Assembly (NCBI GenBank): GCA_039034015.1
Contig: JBCCBM010000006.1
Location: forward strand, 111,731-175,730
Length of the DNA stretch: 64,000 bases
Origin: Acuticoccus sp039034015
Lineage (GTDB): Bacteria > Pseudomonadota > Alphaproteobacteria > Rhizobiales > Amorphaceae
Reading direction: 5' to 3'
The stretch's first letter is position 1. The number at the start of each line of letters is the position of its first letter. A model generated the notes under the pieces. It worked only from the letters and a program-made list of their open reading frames with translations, ran no database searches and was not told the DNA's origin. The translations under genes and the position numbers were made by a program. Shown here in pieces: positions 1-8,070 of the stretch.

Positions 1-448
1 GGGCGAGCCGTTCGGGCGTAAAATACGCGGCGATCTTGTGCGCGGCGGTGGCCGAGCAGTTGACGCTGGTGAGGATGGCGATGGTGTTGCGCGTGCCCAC
101 CCGGCCGGTCTCGCGATGGTAGCCCATAAAGGTGTCGCGGGAGGTGGGGGGCGCGGCGGGGATGAGGTTGGTGCCGAAGCGGTAGGCGTGGTCGGTGGCG
201 CGGAAGGCAAGGTTGTGGTCGTGCACATGGGCGCCGGGCGCGATGGGGGCCGACGCGTAGCCGATGATCTGGCCATATTTGCGCACCGGTTCGCCCGGCG
301 CGATGGCGCGGGTGGCAACCTTGTGGCCCCGCGCGATCAGCCCTGCGGCCGCAATGTCCTCCACCGGTGTGCCAGCTTCCAGCGCGCGGGTGGCGGTGAC
401 AACATCGTCCCCCGCGTTCAGACGGACTGTGGGGCGTGAGTGATCCAT
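1..448 (-). CDS. UxaA-family dehydratase (altronate/galactarate type), N-terminal part
   Basis: Only the first 149 codons lie in the window; the gene runs off the left edge. The N-terminal part resembles the SAF domain of UxaA/GarD-type sugar-acid dehydratases, with GHK at residues 41-43 and HVHDHN at 74-79. It is followed by the start of the main domain, with GRVGTRN at 115-121 and SVNCSATA at 128-135, which are family signatures. Such enzymes dehydrate hexonates such as altronate or galactarate in the cytoplasm; the substrate cannot be told from this fragment. The ATG at 448 overlaps the end of the upstream SnoaL-like gene by 31 bp, so the two are probably co-transcribed. Confidence 0.85.
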   Translation of the reverse strand, partial: MDHSRPTVRLNAGDDVVTATRALEAGTPVEDIAAAGLIARGHKVATRAIAPGEPVRKYGQIIGYASAPIAPGAHVHDHNLAFRATDHAYRFGTNLIPAAPPTSRDTFMGYHRETGRVGTRNTIAILTSVNCSATAAHKIAAYFTPERLA

Positions 449-900
449 GGTGCGTGATGCCCCTTCGGTGCGGAGGGCGCACTTTCGAAGAAGACGTCAA
501 ACTGTGCAATGCCTTCATCACTGAGGCGAAAGACGTGGCACTCGCGGGTGGTGAGCGTGCTGCCCGACCGATTGTCGACGCAGGTGGCGCGCACGATGGC
601 CTGGGCAGCGTTGCTGGTGAATTCCAACTCGTCCACATCCAGCGCTTGGACGGTCCACGCCATGGCCTGGCGTGAGAAATGGGCCGCGATCGCCGCCCGC
701 CCCTCGAACGCGCCCTCAAACGGGGCGCCGGGCCGCACCGCAAACACCTGGTGCGAGGCATCCTGCGACATCAGCGCAGACGCGGCCCACCCATCCTGCT
801 GGCGCAGCGCGGCATAAAAGTCTCTCAAAATGGCGGGCCAGTCGGACAAGGTGCCACCTTCGTTCCACCAGAATGCATTATCCTGCACACATGGGGACAA
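418..900 (-). CDS. SnoaL-like (NTF2 fold) protein
   Basis: This 160-residue protein has the pattern of the NTF2/SnoaL fold: an N-terminal helix with LRDFYAAL near residues 26-33, a GRAAIAAHF segment near 67-75, and C-terminal strands with RECHVFRL and FDVFFE. Such proteins are small cytoplasmic ketosteroid-isomerase-like enzymes or binding proteins; the ligand is unknown. The longest frame uses a TTG at 900; a GTG at 888 in the same frame is an alternative. The 31-bp overlap with the UxaA-type gene downstream suggests a joint role in sugar-acid or small-molecule metabolism, which is inference. Confidence 0.65.
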   Translation of the reverse strand: MSPCVQDNAFWWNEGGTLSDWPAILRDFYAALRQQDGWAASALMSQDASHQVFAVRPGAPFEGAFEGRAAIAAHFSRQAMAWTVQALDVDELEFTSNAAQAIVRATCVDNRSGSTLTTRECHVFRLSDEGIAQFDVFFESAPSAPKGHHAPWITHAPQSV

Positions 901-994
901 AATTCAATAGAAAACGCTGGTGATACGAATTTGTTCCTGAATGCAGCGGGCTATCGATCGGGTAAGAAGGGGCGTTTTCGTGGGAGAGAGACCG

Positions 995-1366
995 ATGACA
1001 CTCAAGGAATTGGCCGACGTGCTGGTGGCCGCGAACAAAAGCGGTGCGGCAAATGCGCTGCTCGATGAGCACTACGCGCAAGACGCCGTCTCGGTGGAGG
1101 CCGTTGCCATGGACCCGACGCGCGGCCGCGAAACGGTCGGGCTCGACGGCATCCGCGGCAAGCACGCCTGGTGGGACAGCGCCATGGAGACCCACGGCGT
1201 GGAGGTGGAGGGCCCGTTCCTCCACGGTGAGGACCGTTTTGCCTGCGTGTTCAAGGTCGACGCCACCGACAGGGAAAGCGGCAACCGCATGCAGATGCAC
1301 GAAGTGGCCGTCTATCATGTGAAGGACGGCAAGATCGTGCGCGAAGAGTTCTTCTACGATATGTGA
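995..1366 (+). CDS. SnoaL-like (NTF2 fold) protein
   Basis: This 123-residue cytoplasmic protein is compatible with the SnoaL/NTF2 fold: an N-terminal helix (LADVLVAANKSG), a GLDGIRGKHAWWDSAM helix, and paired C-terminal strands ending VYHVKDGKIVREEFFYDM, which is typical of the family. I chose the ATG at 995 because GGGAGAG lies just upstream at about 982-988; a longer frame from 941 has no clear ribosome site. It is transcribed away from the other SnoaL-like gene at 418-900, across 94 bp. Its 3' end overlaps the convergent moeB-like gene by 13 nt. Function is unknown. Confidence 0.75.
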   Translation: MTLKELADVLVAANKSGAANALLDEHYAQDAVSVEAVAMDPTRGRETVGLDGIRGKHAWWDSAMETHGVEVEGPFLHGEDRFACVFKVDATDRESGNRMQMHEVAVYHVKDGKIVREEFFYDM

Positions 1367-2166
1367 GGCGCGCGGGCGTAGCGGATGGTTTCAAACCCTG
1401 CGCCCAGCGCATCCACCAGCAAAAGCCGGCCGACGAGCGGGTCTCCGATCTTTAAGATCAGTTTGAGCACCTCGCCGGCCTGCAACGTGCCCAAAATGCC
1501 GGTGACGGCGCCAAGAATCCCCTCCCGCGCGCACACATCGGTGAGCGCATCGGGCGGCGGCGCGGGATAAAGGCAGCGATAGGTGGGGTTTGGCTGCCCG
1601 TTTGGCCCGGTTTCAAACGGGATGAGCGTCGTGATCTGGCCCGAAAACCCGTGCACGGCCGCGCTCACCAACGGGATTTTTGCCATCTCGCACCCGTCGG
1701 CGATGGCGTAGCGCGCGGCGGCATTGTCGGTCCCATCCGCCACAACATCTGCGCCCGACAAAAGCGCTGCAGTGCCTTCGCAGAACCGCGCCCGGTGCGG
1801 CTCCACCGCGACGGCGGGGTTGAGGCGCGCCACAAAATCCTTGGCTGCCTCCACCTTGGGCCGGCCAAGGTCGGCCATGGAAAAGATCGTTTGGCGCTGG
1901 AGGTTGGAAAGCGCCACATCATCATCATCAATAAGAATGAGCCGGCCGACCCCCGCCGCCGCCAGATATTGGATGACGGGCGCCCCAAGCCCGCCCGCGC
2001 CAACCACGGCGACAGAGGCCGCCTTCAGCGCCTGTTGCCCCGGCCCGCCAACGCCGGAGAGCACCAGATGGCGGGCGTATCGCTCCACCTCGTCGGGCGA
2101 AAACACGGGTTCAGACCCCCGTGGAGCCAAAGCCGCCGGCGCCCCGTGCGGTGTCATCAAGGGCAT
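1354..2166 (-). CDS. moeB: MoeB/ThiF/HesA-family adenylyltransferase
   Basis: E1-like enzyme of 270 residues that activates the C-terminal Gly-Gly of a ubiquitin-fold sulfur carrier (MoaD or ThiS) with ATP in the cytoplasm. The start of the domain (ERYARHLVLSGVGGPGQ) is typical of MoeB. The nucleotide-binding loop VVGAGGLGAP, the acidic stretch LIDDDDVALSNLQRQ and the DGTDN motif are all present. The zinc-binding CxxC pairs of E. coli MoeB are not: only isolated cysteines are seen (YRCLYP, DVCAREG). Partner choice between MoaD and ThiS cannot be settled. The start at 2166 (or 2157) lies inside the end of dut, so it is translationally coupled to coaBC-dut. Confidence 0.85.
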   Translation of the reverse strand: MPLMTPHGAPAALAPRGSEPVFSPDEVERYARHLVLSGVGGPGQQALKAASVAVVGAGGLGAPVIQYLAAAGVGRLILIDDDDVALSNLQRQTIFSMADLGRPKVEAAKDFVARLNPAVAVEPHRARFCEGTAALLSGADVVADGTDNAAARYAIADGCEMAKIPLVSAAVHGFSGQITTLIPFETGPNGQPNPTYRCLYPAPPPDALTDVCAREGILGAVTGILGTLQAGEVLKLILKIGDPLVGRLLLVDALGAGFETIRYARAPHIS

Positions 2167-2554
2167 CGGTGGGCATGAGGCGCACGGCCGTCACCGGCGC
2201 CACCACAAGCTGGGCAATGCGCATCCGGCGGGTGATCACGAAGGCGGTGGCGCCGTGGTTGATGAGGCAGACTTTCACCTCACCGCGATAGTCCGCATCG
2301 ATGGTGCCGGGGCTGTTCAACACGGTGACACCGTGGCGCACGGCAAGCCCGCTTCGCGGTCGCACCTGCCCCTCAAACCCCGCCGGCAAGCCAAGAGCGA
2401 CGCCAGTGGGGATGAGCGCCCGGCCCCCTGGCGCCAGCGTCAGCGGCGCATCAAGGGCGGCGCAAAGGTCAAGCCCCGCGGCCCCGGCGGTGGCGGGCGC
2501 CGGCAAGCACCCTTCTCCGTGGGGCAAAATCTTGACGGGGACCTCAAGCGTCAT
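2111..2554 (-). CDS. dut: dUTP diphosphatase (dUTPase)
   Basis: Trimeric dUTPase of 147 residues that hydrolyses dUTP to dUMP and pyrophosphate, keeping uracil out of DNA and feeding dTMP synthesis. The conserved motifs appear in order: AGLDL (motif 1), RPRSGLA (motif 2), GTIDADYRGEVKV (motif 3, with the catalytic Asp), RIAQLVV (motif 4) and the glycine-rich tail RGAGGFGSTG (motif 5). I start at the ATG at 2554, which overlaps the coaBC stop by 11 nt; an in-frame extension to 2602 would run further into coaBC. The coaBC-dut order is common in alphaproteobacteria. Confidence 0.95.
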   Translation of the reverse strand: MTLEVPVKILPHGEGCLPAPATAGAAGLDLCAALDAPLTLAPGGRALIPTGVALGLPAGFEGQVRPRSGLAVRHGVTVLNSPGTIDADYRGEVKVCLINHGATAFVITRRMRIAQLVVAPVTAVRLMPTDALDDTARGAGGFGSTGV

Positions 2555-3731
2555 CGATGGCCTCAAAATGGTCGGCGATGCGGGCAATGAGGGCATCCGC
2601 AACGGCGGCTTTGTCCATGGTCGGCCAGTCCTCCACCCCCGCCGCGGTCACAAAGTGGATGGTGTTGTGCAAGGCGCCAAAGACGCCGGCGCTCACATCG
2701 TTGGCAAGGAGCCAGTCACAGCCCTTCCGCACCCGCTTTTGGACGGCGTTGGCGACAACATCTTCGGTCTCTGCCGCAAAGCCCACCACCAGGGCGGGTC
2801 GCTGTGCGTGGTGGGCGACAGAACGGAGAATATCGGGGTTTTGGGTGAGGGTGAGCGTTGGCGGCGTCTCGCCCTTCTTGAGCTTTTGGGGCGCGGGGGC
2901 AACGGCCCAGTCGGCCACCGCGGCGGTCATGATGGCAACATCCGCCGGGAGAGCGGCAAGGGCGGCATCGTGCATCTGGCGCGCGCTCTCCACCGCGACG
3001 ACGGTGGCGCCAGCGGGGTTGGGGAGGGTGACGGGGCCGCTCACCAGTGTGACGCGCGCGCCGGCGCGGATGGCGGCGGCGGCCATGGCGTGCCCCTGCC
3101 GGCCCGAAGAGCGGTTCGCGATATAGCGCACAGGGTCGATCGGCTCGTGGGTCGGGCCGGAGGTGACGAGGATGTGCCGGCCAGAAAGGCGCCCGCCACC
3201 CAGAAGCTGCTCGACTTTGGCGACAATTGCGGCGGGGTCGGCAAGACGGCCAACGCCGGCTTCCCCGCGCTCGGCCATTTCGCCCGCGTCCGGGCCCACC
3301 TGGTGGACGCCATCGGCCGCGAGCTGCGCCACGTTCCGCGCCGTTGCCGGGTGCGCCCACATAAAAGGGTTCATGGCCGGGGCAATGAGGATCGGGGCGC
3401 CGGTGGCAAGGAGCGCAGCGCCCGCCATGTCGCCCGCCTGGCCGGTCGCCATTTTTGCCAAAAAATCGGCGCTGGCGGGGGCGACCAGCACAAGGTCGGC
3501 GCTGCGGGCAAGACGGATGTGGCCAATCTCGCGCTCACCGTCGAGGTCGAAAAGGTCGGTCACCACCGGGGCGTTGGAGAGGGCGCCCACCGAAAGGGGG
3601 GTCACGAAGTGCTGTGCGGCGGCGGTCAGGATGGCGGGGGTCTCATGCCCCTTCTCGCGCAGGCGGCGGATAACCTCCAAAGCTTTGTAGGCCGCAATGC
3701 CGCCCGTGATGACGACGAGGATTTTTGCCAT
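2544..3731 (-). CDS. coaBC: Bifunctional phosphopantothenoylcysteine decarboxylase/phosphopantothenate-cysteine ligase
   Basis: This 395-residue cytoplasmic enzyme carries out two consecutive steps of coenzyme A synthesis. The N-terminal CoaC flavoprotein half begins MAKILVVITGGIAAYKA and has VLVAPASADFLAKMATG and the substrate-recognition motif APAMNPFMW. The C-terminal CoaB ligase half has VTSGPTHEPIDPVRYI, NRSSGRQG and MTAAVADW. The ATG at 3731 was chosen because the flavoprotein fold starts there; ten upstream in-frame codons lack family similarity. It heads the coaBC-dut-moeB string with overlapping ends. Full-length and intact. Confidence 0.95.
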   Translation of the reverse strand: MAKILVVITGGIAAYKALEVIRRLREKGHETPAILTAAAQHFVTPLSVGALSNAPVVTDLFDLDGEREIGHIRLARSADLVLVAPASADFLAKMATGQAGDMAGAALLATGAPILIAPAMNPFMWAHPATARNVAQLAADGVHQVGPDAGEMAERGEAGVGRLADPAAIVAKVEQLLGGGRLSGRHILVTSGPTHEPIDPVRYIANRSSGRQGHAMAAAAIRAGARVTLVSGPVTLPNPAGATVVAVESARQMHDAALAALPADVAIMTAAVADWAVAPAPQKLKKGETPPTLTLTQNPDILRSVAHHAQRPALVVGFAAETEDVVANAVQKRVRKGCDWLLANDVSAGVFGALHNTIHFVTAAGVEDWPTMDKAAVADALIARIADHFEAIDDA

Positions 3732-3735
3732 GGCG

Positions 3736-4914
3736 TCAAAATTGTGCGGGCGCGGGGTCAATCACCCGCACACCGGCGTTTTGCACCTCGTAGACGGCGA
3801 GCCCCCGCTCGGACAGCCCATCGCGGGTGAGGCGGAAAATGCCGTCGAGGCCGATGTAGCCGTCGGTGTTTTCAAGGGCTTGACGGCGGAAGGCGGCGGC
3901 GCCCCGTGTGGCGACAAGGCCGTTCAGAAGGAGCGTTGCGTCATAGACCAGCGAGGCGGTGCGCGGCGGGGCAACGCCGTTGGCCACCTCAAACCGGCGG
4001 GCGAACGCTTCGAAATTGCCCTTTGACGGGCCGGGGAACCAGGCGCCGGAAAGGGCAGGGTTTTGCGCAACGGCGGATGTGTCCCACTGGCCGCTTCCTA
4101 AAAGGCGGGCGTTGATGCCGCGGGTGCGAAGGGCGGAGGCTGCGGCGGTCGGGTCATCGCCGCCATTGGGCACAAACACGGCCTCCACCGCGCCCCGGGC
4201 GGCGATGGCGGCGACGGCCGCGTCAAGTCCACCCGGCGCGTAGCGCTCCACCGTGGTGACGCGCCCGCCGGTGGAAGACACGGCCTCCCGCAGCGCCGCT
4301 TCCATCAAGAGGCCATAGCCGTTTTCGGGCACGAGGCCGGCAAAGGCGCGCACGCCCCGTCTTGCCGCAAACGCCACAATCCGTTTGGCATCCTGCCGCG
4401 GCAAGAAGCTGAGGAGATAGACCCCGCGCCCGGTGACGCTGGCATCGGTCGAGAATGCGACAACGGGGACGTTTGCGGCCCGCGCAGGCTCCGAAGCGCC
4501 GGCAACGGCGGGGGCAAAGACCGGGCCCAGGATCGCTTGGGCGCCGTCGGCAATGGCCGTTTCGGCGGCGGCGCGGGCGGTTTCGCCATCGCCGCCCGTG
4601 TCGCGCACCACAATGCGGATTTGGTCTTCCTCCACATCGCCCATGGCAAGGGTGGCCGCGTTCTTGAACGCTTCGGCAAGGCCGCTCGCGCTGCCGCCGG
4701 CCGAAATGGGGAGGAGCATGGCGACCGTGATCGCCCCCTCGCCAATCACCTCGCCCGCGTCCACCGCGGGCGGCGCGATGGGGGCGGTGAGCACCGGCGG
4801 GGCGGATGGCGTGTCGCCAAGGCCGCCGCCACAGGCACCAAGGGCGAGGAGGCCGAGGAGAGCGGCCGCGCGGGGAAGGGAAAACTTCTGCGTCACGGCG
4901 TCATCCTCTACCAT
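3736..4914 (-). CDS. LppC/LpoA-like periplasmic lipoprotein (PBP-activator family)
   Basis: Predicted lipoprotein of 392 residues with a lipobox LGAC ending at Cys28 after a hydrophobic stretch. The rest resembles type I periplasmic binding proteins of the LppC family: VAMLLPISAGG near 70, AFSTDASVTGRGVYLLSFLP, and YDATLLLNGL near the C-terminus. In gammaproteobacteria the relative LpoA activates penicillin-binding protein 1A; the alphaproteobacterial role is less clear. It is divergent from rsmI with only about 24 bp between starts, the usual arrangement of this gene pair. The start could also be the GTG at 4896. The long in-frame extension to 5871 is antisense to rsmI and was discarded. Confidence 0.9.
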   Translation of the reverse strand: MVEDDAVTQKFSLPRAAALLGLLALGACGGGLGDTPSAPPVLTAPIAPPAVDAGEVIGEGAITVAMLLPISAGGSASGLAEAFKNAATLAMGDVEEDQIRIVVRDTGGDGETARAAAETAIADGAQAILGPVFAPAVAGASEPARAANVPVVAFSTDASVTGRGVYLLSFLPRQDAKRIVAFAARRGVRAFAGLVPENGYGLLMEAALREAVSSTGGRVTTVERYAPGGLDAAVAAIAARGAVEAVFVPNGGDDPTAAASALRTRGINARLLGSGQWDTSAVAQNPALSGAWFPGPSKGNFEAFARRFEVANGVAPPRTASLVYDATLLLNGLVATRGAAAFRRQALENTDGYIGLDGIFRLTRDGLSERGLAVYEVQNAGVRVIDPAPAQF

Positions 4915-4938
4915 CGCACTGGCTGGGTTCAAGCGGGG

Positions 4939-5814
4939 GTGAAGTTGGGCAGTTTTGTCATCGATGGTGCAACGTTCAACGCGGGGGCGGCTGCGCCCGG
5001 TCTCCACGTGGTGGCAACCCCCATCGGCAACCTTGGCGATGTGACCCTGCGCGCGCTCAAAACCCTTGCTGGGGCGGACGCGGTGGCCGCGGAAGACACG
5101 CGCCACACCGGTCGCATGTTGGCCGCCTACAGCATCACCGCAACCCTCATCCGCTATGATGAGCATGGCGCGGCTGACCAGCGCCCCAAAATTCTGGAGC
5201 GGCTCGAGAACGGCCAATCCGTCGCCCTGGTGAGCGATGCGGGGACGCCGCTCATCTCCGACCCCGGCTATCGCCTGGTGCGGGAGGCGCGGGATTCTGG
5301 CGCGCTGGTCCACGCGGTGCCCGGCGCCTCGGCCGCCATCGCCGCCCTTTCGGTGAGCGGGTTGCCATCGGACGCCTTTCATTTTGCTGGGTTTTTGCCG
5401 GCGAAGGCGGCCGGGCGGCGCACCGCGCTGGAGGCGCTCTCCGGCATCAAAGCCACGCTGGTGCTTTATGAGGCGCCGCACCGGCTTTCGGCGATGTTGG
5501 CGGATGCGGCGGCGGTGCTCGGCGACCGGGAGGCGGCGGTGGCGCGCGAACTCACCAAGCGGTTTGAGACTGTGGCGCGCGGCCGCCTCAGCGCGTTGGC
5601 TGAGGCGTTTGAGAGCGTGAAGGGGGAGATTGTCGTCCTGGTCGCGCCGCCCTCCGGACTTGCGCCGATCGCGGATGTGGACGCTGCGCTGCGCGATGCG
5701 CTGGCCTCCATGGGGGCAAGCCAAGCGGCGGCCATGGTGGCGGAGGCGACCGGGGTGCCGCGCAAGACGCTTTATCGCCGGGCGCTTTCCTTGAAAGACG
5801 ACGGGGGCGGCTGA
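4939..5814 (+). CDS. rsmI: 16S rRNA (cytidine(1402)-2'-O)-methyltransferase
   Basis: RsmI methylates the 2'-OH of C1402 in 16S rRNA in the decoding centre, using SAM. The 291-residue frame has the tetrapyrrole-methylase fold: LHVVATPIGNLGDVTLRAL at the start, AEDTRHTG, SDAGTPLISDPGY, and PGASAAIAALSVSGLP, all family hallmarks. The start is uncertain: GTG at 4939 or TTG at 4945, both giving the usual length of about 290 residues. The larger frame from 4537 is antisense to the lppC gene. Only 50 bp separate it from gshB; yraN, which often lies between them in alphaproteobacteria, is missing. Confidence 0.93.
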   Translation: MKLGSFVIDGATFNAGAAAPGLHVVATPIGNLGDVTLRALKTLAGADAVAAEDTRHTGRMLAAYSITATLIRYDEHGAADQRPKILERLENGQSVALVSDAGTPLISDPGYRLVREARDSGALVHAVPGASAAIAALSVSGLPSDAFHFAGFLPAKAAGRRTALEALSGIKATLVLYEAPHRLSAMLADAAAVLGDREAAVARELTKRFETVARGRLSALAEAFESVKGEIVVLVAPPSGLAPIADVDAALRDALASMGASQAAAMVAEATGVPRKTLYRRALSLKDDGGG

Positions 5815-5864
5815 CGAAGCGCCCACCATCGCGCTACAGACGCCGCGCCAAGGAGTTTTGTGCC

Positions 5865-6797
5865 ATGCCAAACGTTGCGGTGCAGATGGATCCCATCGGG
5901 GGGATCAACATTAAGGGCGATTCCACCTTTGCCCTTTTGATGGAGGCCGCGCGCCGGGGGCACACGCTCCTCCACTATACGCCCGATCGCCTCACCTACC
6001 GCGAGGGGGTGGTGAGCGCTGCCATGGAACCGCTTGAGGTGCGCAACGAGTTGGGGAACCACGCCACCCTCGGCCCCGCCGAGGCAACGCCCCTCTCCGC
6101 AGTTGACGTTGTGCTTTTGCGCCAAGACCCGCCGTTCGACATGGCGTATGTCACCACAACGCACCTTCTGGAAATGGCGGGCACCCTTGTGGTGAACGAC
6201 CCGGCAGGGGTGCGCAACGCGCCCGAAAAACTCTTCGTGCTCGAGTTTGCCGACCTGATGCCGCCGACGCTCATCACCCGCGATCGCGCCGCCATCGCTG
6301 ACTTTCGCAAGGCCCATGGCGATGTCGTGGTGAAACCGCTTTATGGCAACGGGGGCGCTGCGGTCTTCAAGCTTGCCGCGGACGACCCCAACACCGGCGC
6401 GCTGCTCGATCTTTTTGATGGGGCCTTCCGGGAGCCTGCCGTCGTGCAGCGCTTTTTGCCCAAGGTGAGCGAGGGTGACAAACGCATTATCTTGATTGAT
6501 GGCGTGTTTGCGGGCGCCATCAACCGTGTGCCGCCGAAGGGCGAGATCCGCTCCAACATGGTGCGCGGGGGCGCTGCGCAAGAGACCGACCTCACGCCCA
6601 AAGAGCGCGAGATCGTGGAGCGCGTGGGCCCGCGCATGGCCGAGATGGGCCTCATTTTCGTGGGGCTTGATGTGATTGACGGGGCGATGACGGAGATCAA
6701 CGTCACCTCGCCAACGGGAATCCGCGCGGTGGAGGCGCTCGGCGGGCCCGATGTGGCGGGCCTCTTTTGGGACGCTGTGGAGGGCCGGCTCCCGTGA
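5865..6797 (+). CDS. gshB: Glutathione synthase
   Basis: ATP-grasp ligase of 310 residues that joins gamma-glutamylcysteine and glycine to make glutathione in the cytoplasm. Family marks are the N-terminal QMDPIGGINIKGDSTFAL, RQDPPFDMAYVTTTHLLE near 85-102, NDPAGVRNAPEKLF, the ATP-binding VVVKPLYGNGG, and the C-terminal GLDVIDGAMTEINVTSPTG. AAGGAG lies about 9 nt before the ATG. The stop overlaps the GTG of the following DUF427 gene (GTGA). gshA is not in the window. Confidence 0.96.
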   Translation: MPNVAVQMDPIGGINIKGDSTFALLMEAARRGHTLLHYTPDRLTYREGVVSAAMEPLEVRNELGNHATLGPAEATPLSAVDVVLLRQDPPFDMAYVTTTHLLEMAGTLVVNDPAGVRNAPEKLFVLEFADLMPPTLITRDRAAIADFRKAHGDVVVKPLYGNGGAAVFKLAADDPNTGALLDLFDGAFREPAVVQRFLPKVSEGDKRIILIDGVFAGAINRVPPKGEIRSNMVRGGAAQETDLTPKEREIVERVGPRMAEMGLIFVGLDVIDGAMTEINVTSPTGIRAVEALGGPDVAGLFWDAVEGRLP

Positions 6798-7264
6798 CGC
6801 TACCGCCGGAGAACGTGCAGGACTACCCGCGCCCGCCCGCGCTGGAGAAGGTGGCGGCGCGCATCAAAGTGGTGCTCGGCGGGGTGAGGATTGTCGACAC
6901 CACCGCAGCGTTTCGAGTGTTGGAGACCCACCACGCGCCCACCTACTACCTGCCGCCCGATGATGTGCGCGCGACGTTGACGCCCGCAAAAGGCTCCAGC
7001 CTTTGCGAGTGGAAGGGGGCGGCGCGCTATTTTGATGTGACCGCTGGCGGGGCCACCGCAGAGCGGGCCGCCTGGGCCTACGACCGGCCGACCGAGCGCT
7101 TTTTGCCCATCGCCGGTTACATCGCGATTTATGCGTTTGCGATGGAGGCGTGCTCTGTCGGCGGCGTCCCGGTGGACCCGCAGCCGGGCAATTTTTATGG
7201 CGGGTGGGTGACGCCCAACCTTTCGGGCCGCATCAAGGGCGCGCCGGGGACGCTCCACTGGTGA
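6794..7264 (+). CDS. DUF427 domain protein
   Basis: Cytoplasmic protein of 156 residues matching the DUF427 family: VRIVDTTAAFRVLETHHAPTYY followed by LPPDDVRATL, then SLCEWKGAARYFDV and, near the C-terminus, VDPQPGNFYGGWVT. Members of the family have no assigned reaction that I know of. I start at the GTG at 6794 because it forms a GTGA overlap with the gshB stop, so translation is coupled; the longer frame from 6767 would run back into gshB. The coupling hints at thiol or redox metabolism, but that is inference only. Confidence 0.85.
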   Translation: MTLPPENVQDYPRPPALEKVAARIKVVLGGVRIVDTTAAFRVLETHHAPTYYLPPDDVRATLTPAKGSSLCEWKGAARYFDVTAGGATAERAAWAYDRPTERFLPIAGYIAIYAFAMEACSVGGVPVDPQPGNFYGGWVTPNLSGRIKGAPGTLHW

Positions 7265-7266
7265 CC

Positions 7267-8070
7267 CTATAAAAACGGCCGGCGCAGCTCGTAGAGCGAG
7301 AGGGCGGTGGCAACGGCAAGGTTAAAGCTGTCTGCGGTGCCAGCCATCGGGATCTTTGTGAGCATCGTGGCAAGCGCTGCCGCCTCGTCGGTGAGGCCGG
7401 ATTGTTCGGTGCCCATGAGGAGCATTTGCGGCTCGGACGGGGAGAGATCACGAATGTCGGTGGTGCCGCAAAGGTGCGTGCCGATGATGGGGTGGCGGTA
7501 GCGTTTGGCGAAGGCGGTGAAGGCGGCGCGGTCGAGCCGGGCGAGCGGCACGTGAAAGATTGAGCCCATGGTGGCGCGGACGGCCTCGACGCCAAAGGGG
7601 TCGACGGTGTTGCCGATGAGGAGGACGCCGGCGCCGCCAAGGCCGTCCACCGTGCGGATGATGGTGCCAAGATTGCCCGCATCGCGCGGTTCTTCGATGG
7701 CAACGAGGGTGCCTTTGTTGAGGCGTTTGGGGTCGGCAAAGCGCTGCTCGAAGAGGCCGATCACGGTTTGCGGGTTGTCGCGCCGGGCCAGCTTTTCCAT
7801 GACGGCGGTGCTGGCGAAGATAATGTCGCCGCCGGCGGCGCGGACCTTTGCGGCAACGTCGGCGGCGGGGTCGTCATCGGTGGCGGGCTCGCGGGCAAAG
7901 ACCATGGTGGGCGGCCAGCCGGCGGCCAGCGCATCGCGCACCAGCTTGGCACCCTCGGCGAGGAAAAGCCCAGTTTCGGCGCGGTTTTTGCGCATGTGAA
8001 GCGCGCGGGCGGCCTTCACCAGCGGGTTGGCGGGGCTCGTGACGGTTTTGACGGTGCCGGCGCGCGTCAT
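7267..8070 (-). CDS. SpoU/TrmH-family RNA methyltransferase
   Basis: SPOUT-fold 2'-O-methyltransferase of 267 residues acting on tRNA or rRNA; the target nucleotide is not evident. The N-terminal substrate-binding part (ANPLVKAARALHMRKNRAETGLF) is like RlmB and TsnR proteins. The three SPOUT motifs are present: NLGTIIRTVDGLGG, LLMGTEQSGL, and IPMAGTADSFNLAVATAL, which forms the knot and SAM pocket. The ATG at 8070 overlaps the stop of the upstream methyltransferase (ATGA), so the two RNA-modification genes are translationally coupled. Confidence 0.92.
   Translation of the reverse strand: MTRAGTVKTVTSPANPLVKAARALHMRKNRAETGLFLAEGAKLVRDALAAGWPPTMVFAREPATDDDPAADVAAKVRAAGGDIIFASTAVMEKLARRDNPQTVIGLFEQRFADPKRLNKGTLVAIEEPRDAGNLGTIIRTVDGLGGAGVLLIGNTVDPFGVEAVRATMGSIFHVPLARLDRAAFTAFAKRYRHPIIGTHLCGTTDIRDLSPSEPQMLLMGTEQSGLTDEAAALATMLTKIPMAGTADSFNLAVATALSLYELRRPFL

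Noticed and set aside
2301..3830. Open frame of 509 codons on the plus strand
   Set aside because: It is antisense to dut and coaBC, has biased composition (Gly, Arg, His) and no family similarity; it results from high GC.
4915..5871. N-terminal extension of the LppC frame
   Set aside because: The extension is opposite rsmI; the lipoprotein signal at the ATG at 4914 marks the true start.
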